The notes under the pieces are model-generated. The model was not told the origin of the DNA and searched no databases. It saw only the letters and a program-made list of their open reading frames with translations. The translations under genes and the position numbers were made by a program. DNA of 13,909 nucleotides from Ga0077527 sp038316355 (lineage in GTDB: Bacteria; Pseudomonadota; Gammaproteobacteria; Burkholderiales; SG8-41): the NCBI GenBank assembly GCA_038316355.1, contig JBBQAO010000094.1, positions 1 through 13,909 of the forward strand. Reading direction: 5' to 3'. Of the stretch, positions 6,576 to 13,005 are shown one piece after another (position 1 is the stretch's first letter; each line of letters begins with the position of its first letter).

Positions 6576-7871
6576 ATGCCGCTCCGCGCTTACGCCGCCG
6601 GCATCGCCCTTCTGCTCACTGCCAGCGCCGCGCAGGCACAGGATTTCACCTTTGACGCCTCCGAGTTCGAAAAAAAACCGTTTGAGTTCAGTGGCTACGT
6701 CGAACTCAAGCAGCAGCACTTCCGGCTCAACCAGGACAGTGCGCTGTACAAGCTGGGTTTCTACAACCAGCCGCGCGACAGCCTCGATCAGACCACGCTG
6801 ACGCTGAAACCGGAGGGCAAGCTGCGCTCCGGCGCGCTGACGCTGAACGCGCGCGCCCAACTCGAAGGCGACTGGGCGACGCAGCAGTTCGACCGCGAAT
6901 TCCGCTTCGACGAACTCTATGGTTCTTACAAGCCCGACCCGGGCCTGACGCTTGATGCCGGCAAGATCGCGCTGAAGTGGGGCAAGGGCTATGCCTGGAC
7001 CACTGTCGGTTTCGTCGAGCGTCAGAAAGATCCCAACGATCCGGATCTGGCGCGCCAGGGCTTCACGATGCTGACTGCAGATATCATCCGCAACTTCGAC
7101 GGCGCGCTGCGCACCGTCGCGTTCACGCCGGTGCTGTTGCCGGCAACTTCGGATGTCAACCACGATTTCGGCAGCACCGGCCACCTCAATGCCGCCGCCA
7201 AGCTCTATCTGCTCTACAACGACACCGACATCGATTTCATGTTCCTCAGCAACGGCAGCCGCAGCCGCCGCTACGGCATGGATTTCTCGCGCAACCTCGG
7301 CAGCAATCTCGAAATTCATGGCGAGTGGGCGCGCATCGAGGACACGCAGCGTCAGGTCACCGATGCAACCGGTAAAGTGACCACGCTGCGCCAGAATGCA
7401 GCATCGAGCTATCTGCTCGGCATGCGCTACCTGACGGATCAGGACATGACCTGGATTTTCGAGTATTACCGCAACGGCCCCGGTTTTACCGAAAGTGAAA
7501 TGCAGAACTTCTACAGCTACGCCGATGCGACCTATGCGCAGTATGTGGCCACCGGCAATGACACCCCGCTGCAGCGCGCGGCCAATCTCAGCCGTTCCGG
7601 CGTGGCGCGCCCGAATCCGGGGCGCGATTATCTTTATCTGCGCGTCAGTCAGAAAGAACCGTTCAACATCCTGTATTTCACACCTTCAATTACCCTGATC
7701 GCCAACGCCAACGACCGCAGCTTTTCGGTCACGCCGGAGGTGCTGTACACGGGTTTCAACAACCTCGAGTTGCGCGCGCGCGCGTTTTTCCTGCGTGGCG
7801 ATCGATATACCGAATTCGGCGAACGGGTGAACAGCAGCCGGCTGGAGTTACAGGCGCGGCTATATTTCTAA
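6576..7871 (+). CDS. Outer-membrane beta-barrel protein
   Basis: 431 residues. The signal peptide (1 to about 22, AQA-Q) is followed by many amphipathic strands with alternating residues (for example FSGYVELKQQHFRL, LTLNARAQLEGDW, LELRARAFFLRGDRYTEFG). The last strand LELQARLYF ends in Phe, the usual recognition signal for insertion by the BAM complex. Aromatic girdles and Asp/Gly/Asn-rich turns support a barrel of perhaps 16-18 strands (estimate). No recognised porin family is obvious; DUF1302- or alginate-export-like proteins are the nearest in style. The ATG follows the LolA-like stop by eight bases, so the two are probably translated from one message. As the only outer-membrane component next to an ABC and LolA-like set, it could receive or export the cargo. 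Confidence 0.87.
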   Translation: MPLRAYAAGIALLLTASAAQAQDFTFDASEFEKKPFEFSGYVELKQQHFRLNQDSALYKLGFYNQPRDSLDQTTLTLKPEGKLRSGALTLNARAQLEGDWATQQFDREFRFDELYGSYKPDPGLTLDAGKIALKWGKGYAWTTVGFVERQKDPNDPDLARQGFTMLTADIIRNFDGALRTVAFTPVLLPATSDVNHDFGSTGHLNAAAKLYLLYNDTDIDFMFLSNGSRSRRYGMDFSRNLGSNLEIHGEWARIEDTQRQVTDATGKVTTLRQNAASSYLLGMRYLTDQDMTWIFEYYRNGPGFTESEMQNFYSYADATYAQYVATGNDTPLQRAANLSRSGVARPNPGRDYLYLRVSQKEPFNILYFTPSITLIANANDRSFSVTPEVLYTGFNNLELRARAFFLRGDRYTEFGERVNSSRLELQARLYF

Positions 7872-7875
7872 AATA

Positions 7876-7889
7876 ATGTTTAAGAACAT
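7876..7889. promoter_or_regulatory. Perfect dyad ATGTT-N4-AACAT before the multicopper oxidase gene
   Basis: ATGTT (7876-7880), TAAG, AACAT (7885-7889) form a perfect palindrome in an AT-rich stretch that stands out from the GC-rich surroundings. It overlaps the first base of a TATAGT -10-like box and lies about 27 bases before the ATG. Its 5-4-5 geometry equals that of FNR-family sites, but the half-site differs from TTGAT. The position overlapping the promoter spacer would suit a repressor or a MerR-like activator. The cognate protein cannot be named. Confidence 0.5.
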
Positions 7890-7894
7890 ATAGT
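7889..7894 (+). promoter_or_regulatory. Candidate -10 box of the multicopper oxidase promoter
   Basis: TATAGT matches TATAAT at five of six positions. A start near 7901 would leave a leader of about 15 bases containing AAGGA (7906-7910), placed five bases before the ATG. No good -35 is seen at 16-18 bases; TTCTAA at 7866-7871 is poor. Activator dependence through the neighbouring dyad is therefore plausible. Confidence 0.5.
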
Positions 7895-7915
7895 TACAGC
7901 ATTTTAAGGATTGCG

Positions 7916-9439
7916 ATGACTTGTTTCGACCGCCGGAGATTTCTGCAAAGCCTCGCCACCAGCAGTCTCCTGCTTGCCAGCGGCGAACGGGCCTTTGCCG
8001 CCGCCACCCACACCATGCCACTCGCGGAAGCCACACCAAACTTCAATCCGGACATCGAAATGGAGTTGAACGCAGTCACCGGCGAAATCCGCGTACTGCC
8101 CGGCAATGCCACCCGCATCTGGCGCTACACCGGCCACGTGCTGCGCGGCGATCCGCAGGCGCTCGCCATGCTCGACGGTTCCGGGCATGTCCCGATCATC
8201 CGCGTACGCCGTGGACAGAAAGTCCGCATCCATTTCAACAATCAGTTGCCCGAGGAATCCATCGTGCACTGGCACGGGCTGCATATCCTGCAGCGCATGG
8301 ATGGCCACCCGATGTATGCCATTGGAACCGGCAAAAAATACGTCTACGAGTTTATCGTTGACAACCGCGCCGGCACCTACTGGTTCCATCCCCATCCCCA
8401 CGAGCGTACCGGCTATCAGGTCTATCACGGACTGACCGGACTGTTCCTGGTCGGCGATGACGAGGAGGATGCCGCCAAACTGCCGCGCAACGAATTGGAT
8501 TTGCCGATCATCATCCAGGACCGCAGCTTCGATGCCGCCAATCAGCTGGTCTATACGGCAGGTATGCGCGACCGGATGATGGGATTCAGCGGCCGTCGTG
8601 TGCTGGTCAACGGCGCCACCGATTACCAGCGCACGGTGCCGAGGACTGCGCACCGCCTGCGCCTGTTCAACGGCTCCAATTCGACGCTCTACCGGCTGCG
8701 CTGGAGCAACGGCAAACCATTTACGCTGATCGGCACCGACGGCGGCCTGCTGGAACGACCGCTGACCCGCGACACGCTGACGCTCGCCGTGGCAGAACGC
8801 GCGGATGTCTGGGTGGATTTTTCCGTGAATCAGCCGGGGGAAGAAATCGCGCTGCTCGCCGAATCCTGGTCACCGATGCTCGACAACATCACCGGCGCGC
8901 AAACCGGGGCGCCGCTGGTGCAGGGCGCACGGGCAATTGCACGTTTTCGCATCAGTGACGGTGAGGCCCGCAAGACGACATTGCCTGAACGTCTTTCCAC
9001 TTTTCCGGCGCTAAGGATCGAGGATGCCGTCAACCGCAACAAACCGCGCACGTTCCAGCTGTCAATGGCGCGCGGCCAGGCCATGCTCAACGGGCGTACT
9101 TTCGGCCGGATGGATGAAGTCGCCGAGGACGAAAAGGTCAAACTCGGCAGCACCGAAGTCTGGGAGTTTGCCAATGACGCGAACTTCGGCATGCGCATGG
9201 CGCATCCGATGCATGTACACAACCTGCAGTTCCGTGTGATCAGGCGCAGCGGGGCCAGCCACGCCTTGAGTGCCGGCTTCACCGATGACGGCCTCAAAGA
9301 CGTGATACTGGTTCTGCCCGGCGAACGGGTCCAGGTGTTGATGAAATTCGAGAACCATACGGGGATTTACCCGTATCACTGCCACATCCTCGAGCATGAA
9401 GACCTCGGCATGATGCGCAACTACCTGGTGCAGCCGTGA
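7916..9439 (+). CDS. Tat-exported three-domain multicopper oxidase
   Basis: 507-residue periplasmic oxidase that would couple oxidation of a substrate (cuprous ion, a phenol or another metal) to reduction of oxygen to water. A twin-arginine signal (DRRRFLQSLA, residues 5-14) indicates folded, cofactor-loaded export. Copper ligands are complete: HWHG (His118, His120), HPH (His158, His160), HPMHVH (His430, His433, His435) and HCHILEHEDLGM (His488, Cys489, His490, His494, axial Met499). Three cupredoxin domains span about 45-180, 190-345 and 375-507. The Met-rich insert of E. coli CueO before domain 3 is absent, so it is closer to laccase- or bilirubin-oxidase-like members than to CueO. AAGGA lies five bases before the ATG. 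It follows the barrel gene by 44 bases and probably has its own promoter. Confidence 0.95.
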   Translation: MTCFDRRRFLQSLATSSLLLASGERAFAAATHTMPLAEATPNFNPDIEMELNAVTGEIRVLPGNATRIWRYTGHVLRGDPQALAMLDGSGHVPIIRVRRGQKVRIHFNNQLPEESIVHWHGLHILQRMDGHPMYAIGTGKKYVYEFIVDNRAGTYWFHPHPHERTGYQVYHGLTGLFLVGDDEEDAAKLPRNELDLPIIIQDRSFDAANQLVYTAGMRDRMMGFSGRRVLVNGATDYQRTVPRTAHRLRLFNGSNSTLYRLRWSNGKPFTLIGTDGGLLERPLTRDTLTLAVAERADVWVDFSVNQPGEEIALLAESWSPMLDNITGAQTGAPLVQGARAIARFRISDGEARKTTLPERLSTFPALRIEDAVNRNKPRTFQLSMARGQAMLNGRTFGRMDEVAEDEKVKLGSTEVWEFANDANFGMRMAHPMHVHNLQFRVIRRSGASHALSAGFTDDGLKDVILVLPGERVQVLMKFENHTGIYPYHCHILEHEDLGMMRNYLVQP

Positions 9440-9663
9440 CATCCGGTTTGCAACCGCGCACATTTGCACAACACATCGTGCGCCTGCTCGACATCGGCAC
9501 CACGCTGCTGTCCCCAGCGGTCACGCAGCGACTGGTGCCGGGATGGGCACTGGTTATGCAAAAATACGCAATCCAATACAAGCCAAAGGCAGAACACCAT
9601 GCTGAAACACATGCTGCTGATCTGCCTCCTGTTCATTCAGGGCCTGACAGCGCAAGCTGCTGA
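9436..9663 (+). other. Possible small coupled ORF or gene remnant in the oxidase-to-MBL gap
   Basis: A GTG at 9436-9438 overlaps the TGA of the multicopper oxidase gene and opens a 75-codon frame. It covers the 159-base gap and then runs about 65 bases into the next gene in another phase. The first 45 codons use the same GC-rich third positions as neighbouring genes and read as a plausible helix (IVRLLDIGTTLLSPAVTQRL), but the end is out-of-phase reading of the next gene's signal peptide. No family is recognised. It may be a short coupled protein, a decayed gene or chance. Confidence 0.2.
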
Positions 9664-10528
9664 AACTGTCCGTGTCAGCGAGAACGCCTACGCACTCATC
9701 GGCGATCTCGGCCAACGTTCGCCCGCGAACCTTGGCCACAACATGACTTCGGGATTTATCGTCTCTGACGAAGGCGTCATCGTCATCGACACCGGCGGCA
9801 GCCGCGCCAATGCCGAAAAAATCCATGGCGCGATCCGCAAGATCAGTAACAAGAAAATCATTTACGCGATCAACACCGGCGGGCAGGATCATCGCTGGTT
9901 CGGCAACGATTATTTTCGTGAACAGGGAGCAAAGATCATCGCCGCGGACAGCACCGCGAGCGACATGCGCGCGCGGGGCGCCGAGCAAATCGAGCGCATC
10001 AAGCCGCTGCTAGGCGACAAGTTTTCCGGCACACAACTCGTCTATCCGGACACCACGTTTGCGCAGCGCATGACGCTGCCGGTCAAGAGCATCACCATTG
10101 AACTGATCCACACCGGCGGCGCGCATACGCCCGGCGATCTGCTGGTGTGGCTGCCACAGTCATCCGTGGTCTACGCCGGCGATACGGTGTTCACCGAGCG
10201 CATGCCCGGCATCCTGCCGGACAGCGCCAGCCGCTGGATCTGGAGCCTGGAATACCTGCGCGATACGCTGAAGCCGCGCATCGTCGTGCCCGGCCACGGC
10301 GCAGTCACCATCATCGACCGCGCGCTTCGCGACAGTTACGACTACCTGGTGTTTTTGCGCGATGCCGTCAAAAAGCGTTTTGCCGCCGGCGCCTTCGATC
10401 CGGTCGAAGCCAGCCAGAACCTTGACCAGTCGCGGTTCTCGTATCTGAAAAACTACGAGGATCTCGGCCTGCGCAGCCGCAATGCACTGGCGGTGGCCGA
10501 GGAAGTGTTCAAGTCACCGCAAAAATAG
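9599..10528 (+). CDS. Exported metallo-beta-lactamase-fold protein with a degenerate zinc motif
   Basis: 309 residues. The signal peptide (1-20, AQA-A) sends it to the periplasm. The fold signatures are GFIVSDEGVIVIDTGGS (52-68), HTGGAHTPGDLLVWLP (171-186, ligand His176), VYAGDTVF (Asp195) and VPGHG (His233). Where active enzymes have HxHxDH, this protein reads INTGGQDHRWFGN (91-103): the first two histidines are missing while Asp97 and His98 remain. The second zinc site (Asp97, His98, His233) could still form, as in mono-zinc B2 lactamases, but the first is compromised. The start at 9599 has AAAGG nine bases upstream and begins the signal peptide; the frame is open 45 codons further up, but that stretch is not signal-like. 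It follows the multicopper oxidase and may share its transcript. The substrate is unknown; SoxH/quinoprotein-relay-type hydrolases are relatives by fold. Confidence 0.9.
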   Translation: MLKHMLLICLLFIQGLTAQAAETVRVSENAYALIGDLGQRSPANLGHNMTSGFIVSDEGVIVIDTGGSRANAEKIHGAIRKISNKKIIYAINTGGQDHRWFGNDYFREQGAKIIAADSTASDMRARGAEQIERIKPLLGDKFSGTQLVYPDTTFAQRMTLPVKSITIELIHTGGAHTPGDLLVWLPQSSVVYAGDTVFTERMPGILPDSASRWIWSLEYLRDTLKPRIVVPGHGAVTIIDRALRDSYDYLVFLRDAVKKRFAAGAFDPVEASQNLDQSRFSYLKNYEDLGLRSRNALAVAEEVFKSPQK

Positions 10529-10590
10529 TCTGCTGGCCGCTGCAAAAATAACGTCTTAAACCCATAAATTTATTACAACTCCGCGCAAAA

Positions 10591-11568
10591 TCACTCATAC
10601 AACGCCTCGCGCACCTTGCCGCGAAACACGCGATACGAAAACACCGTGTACCCGGCAATGCACGGCAATACGATCGCCGCGCCCCACAGCATGAATTCCA
10701 GCGCACTGTCATGCGAGGCCGCATCCCAGATGGTCATGCGGTCAACGACCACGTAGGGAAAGATGCTGTAAGCCAGGCCGAGAAATGCCAGCACATAAAT
10801 CGCCACCGTACCGGCAAAGGGTTTCCAGTCCGCAATTCCGGGACGCAGGCTGCGCCATACCCAGACACCTGCGGCAAGACTCGCTGCAGGCAGGATCATC
10901 AGCCACAACGTGCGCGGGAAATCGAACCATTTGTCGTATACCGTTGAACTGGCCAGCGGCGTCGCGATAGACACCAGTGCCACGCCAAGCGCCACCCACA
11001 ACAAACCCCACTTTGCCCACGCATAGGCTTTTTTCTGCAGTTCACCTTCGGTGCGCAGCACCAGCCAGGTCGCGCCGAGCAGCACATAACCGCCGCACAC
11101 GCTGCCGCCGACGATGAACGCAAACAGCCAGTAACCCGCGCCCGGCTCGAAACCGGTGATGTAACGGCCGAGCATGAAACCCTGGGCAAGACTGGCGACG
11201 AAGGATCCGAACCAGAACAGCCAGTTCCACAACTCGGCATGCCAGCCCAACGCCTTCATGCGGAATTCAAAAGCCACGCCGCGGAACATCAGGCCGATCA
11301 ACATCACCGCCACCGGCAGATAGAGTTCGCCGAGCACCACGCCGTGCGCCTTCGGAAAAGCCACCAGCAGCAGACCGATGCCGAGCACCAGCCAGGTTTC
11401 GTTGGCATCCCAGAACGGCCCGATCGACGCCACCATCAGGTTCTGCTCATCGGGCGTTGCCGCCGGCATCAGCATGCCGACGCCGAGGTCATAACCATCA
11501 AGCACCACGTAGGCAAGAATGGAGATGCCCATCAGCGCGGCAAAAATCAGCGGCAGGTCGATATTCAT
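10591..11568 (-). CDS. cydB: Cytochrome bd-type (CIO) quinol oxidase subunit II
   Basis: 325-residue inner-membrane subunit of the bd-family quinol oxidase, which reduces oxygen to water with electrons from quinol. The N-terminus has the family signature IFAALMGISILAYVVLDGYDLGVGML, split here as helix 1 (about 8-23) and DGYDLGVGML (24-33), followed by GPFWDANETWLVLG (50-63). About eight membrane helices follow, ending FSYRVFRGKVREALYE. The ATG at 11568 overlaps the cydA stop by four bases (ATGA), with AGGAGG at 11581-11576 and a seven-base spacer. No CydX-like small subunit was found in the 62 bases after it. It is convergent with the MBL-fold gene. CioB is an equally valid name, given the CIO-type partner. 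Confidence 0.96.
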   Translation of the reverse strand: MNIDLPLIFAALMGISILAYVVLDGYDLGVGMLMPAATPDEQNLMVASIGPFWDANETWLVLGIGLLLVAFPKAHGVVLGELYLPVAVMLIGLMFRGVAFEFRMKALGWHAELWNWLFWFGSFVASLAQGFMLGRYITGFEPGAGYWLFAFIVGGSVCGGYVLLGATWLVLRTEGELQKKAYAWAKWGLLWVALGVALVSIATPLASSTVYDKWFDFPRTLWLMILPAASLAAGVWVWRSLRPGIADWKPFAGTVAIYVLAFLGLAYSIFPYVVVDRMTIWDAASHDSALEFMLWGAAIVLPCIAGYTVFSYRVFRGKVREALYE

Positions 11569-12887
11569 TTCAGCGCCTCCTGTTGCTCAGCGCCCTTGCC
11601 GGCCATGTGCGTGATCACCACGAAGTATGCGAGCAACATCAGGCTGTAGGTCAGCACGTAACCGGTGAGGCTCGCGCCGAGCTGCGCGCCGGAGATGTGG
11701 CCGACAGCGTCTTTGGTGCGCAAGATCCCCGTGACCAGCCACGGCTGACGACCCACTTCGGTGACGATCCAGCCCGCCAGCGTTGCAATCCAGCCTGAAA
11801 ACGTGAACGCCGCAAAGATCCACAACAAGGGACGCGGCAACGGTCCGCCACGGCGTAGCCGCCACGCACCAAACCACGCCAGCGCCAGCATGCCGACGCC
11901 GATGCCGACCATCAGGCGGAAACCAAAAAACAACGGCGCCACCGGTGGCCGGTCGGGCTCGAATTCATTGAGCCCCTTCAATTCGGCATCGGCATCGTGT
12001 TTCAGTATCAGTGCCGCGCCTTTGGGAATCTCAATGGCGTAATCGTTGCGACGTTCCTTTTCATTCGGTATCGCGAACAGCACCAGCGGCGCGCCCTTTT
12101 CCGTTTCCCAGATGGCCTCGATCGCGGCAATTTTTGCCGGCTGGTGTTCCAGCGTATTGAGACCGTGCAGGTCACCGACGTAAATCTGCACGGGGGCCAG
12201 CACCGCAGCAACCAGCACCGCGGCGCGCAGGGTTTTCATCGCGGAATCATCAACCGGCGCGCGCAGCAGCCGCCATGCCGACAGCCCGGCGATCACAAAC
12301 GAAGCTGTCAGCCCCGAAGCCAGCAGCATGTGCGTAATCCGGTACGGGAACGATGGATTAAAAATCACCTGGAGCCAGTCGCCGGCGATCAGCACGTCAC
12401 CCACCATGATGTGTCCGGCAGGCGTATGCATCCAGGAATTCAGCGCGAGTATCCAGAACGCCGACAGCGAGGTGCCAACAGCCACAATCACCGTCGACAG
12501 GATATGCAGCCAGGCGGGCACGCGATTCATGCCGAACAGCATCACGCCAAGGAAGGTGGCCTCAAGGAAAAATGCGGTCAGCACTTCGTAGGCCAGCAAG
12601 GGACCGGCGATGTTGCCAACCTTGTTCATGAACCCGGGCCAGTTGGTGCCGAACTGGAAGCTCATGACGATGCCGGAAACCACGCCCATCGCAAAACTGA
12701 GCGCAAACACCTTGATCCACAGTTTGTAGGTGGCGAGCCAGGCGGGGTCACGGCTGCGCTCGTAACGCACGCGGAAGTACACCAGGAACCAGGCCAGCGC
12801 GATGGTCAGGCTGGGAAACAGGATATGAAAAGCGATATTCAGCCCGAACTGGGCTCGTGCCAGCAACAGGGCTTCCGCAGCATCCAT
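11565..12887 (-). CDS. cydA: Cytochrome bd-type (CIO) quinol oxidase subunit I, short Q-loop
   Basis: 440-residue haem-carrying subunit of the bd-family oxidase. Ligands and key residues are visible: His21 (haem b595/d region, FHILFPSL), Glu101 and Glu109 (YEVLTAFFLEA), His186 (ITHMLLAS) and Met325 (FRLMVGIG) for haem b558, and the conserved GWIVTEVGRQPW (372-383). The quinol-binding loop between about 240 and 320 (AKIAAIEAIWETEKGAPL onward) is short. This gives a protein well below the roughly 520 residues of E. coli CydA and marks the cyanide-insensitive CIO subtype. CIO enzymes often lower oxygen affinity and resist cyanide or sulfide; that is known of the family, not shown here. AAGGAG at 12899-12894 lies six bases before the ATG. 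cydDC assembly genes are not in the window. Confidence 0.97.
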   Translation of the reverse strand: MDAAEALLLARAQFGLNIAFHILFPSLTIALAWFLVYFRVRYERSRDPAWLATYKLWIKVFALSFAMGVVSGIVMSFQFGTNWPGFMNKVGNIAGPLLAYEVLTAFFLEATFLGVMLFGMNRVPAWLHILSTVIVAVGTSLSAFWILALNSWMHTPAGHIMVGDVLIAGDWLQVIFNPSFPYRITHMLLASGLTASFVIAGLSAWRLLRAPVDDSAMKTLRAAVLVAAVLAPVQIYVGDLHGLNTLEHQPAKIAAIEAIWETEKGAPLVLFAIPNEKERRNDYAIEIPKGAALILKHDADAELKGLNEFEPDRPPVAPLFFGFRLMVGIGVGMLALAWFGAWRLRRGGPLPRPLLWIFAAFTFSGWIATLAGWIVTEVGRQPWLVTGILRTKDAVGHISGAQLGASLTGYVLTYSLMLLAYFVVITHMAGKGAEQQEALK

Positions 12888-12981
12888 TTGCGGCTCCTTT
12901 GAATCAGCGTCGAAACGCCGTTATGAAGCCATATGGTACGGCACATCACGATGCAAGGCCAGCAATGACACCGGCCTGCGT

Positions 12982-13001
12982 CTCGCAACTGTTGCTGCGA
13001 G
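12982..13001 (-). terminator. Possible stem-loop terminator after the repeat protein gene
   Basis: CTCGCA (12982-12987) and TGCGAG (12996-13001) form a perfect six-base stem with an eight-base loop, four bases after the TAA of the repeat protein. No T-tract follows on the minus strand, so it is at most a weak or factor-assisted terminator between that gene and cydA. The rest of the 118-base gap up to cydA shows only the cydA Shine-Dalgarno. Confidence 0.3.
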
Positions 13002-13005
13002 CAGT

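Noticed and set aside
7916..9439. Copper nitrite reductase (NirK) instead of a multicopper oxidase
   Set aside because: The protein has three cupredoxin domains and the full trinuclear ligand set including HCHILEH with axial Met; NirK has two domains and a different ligand pattern.
10564..10573. Perfect AT palindrome ATAAATTTAT between the convergent MBL-fold and cydB genes
   Set aside because: Short, AT-only and without a GC stem, so it cannot be called a terminator; chance is likely in a 62-base AT-rich gap.
11997..12902. Long plus-strand open frame opposite cydA
   Set aside because: The reading is rich in His/Gln/Arg without structure, while the other strand encodes a full CydA with its haem ligands.
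12920..12956. Possible cydA promoter (TTGCAT and TATGGC on the minus strand, 17 bases apart)
   Set aside because: Each hexamer matches the consensus at only three of six positions, and no FNR-type or ArcA-like site was seen nearby.
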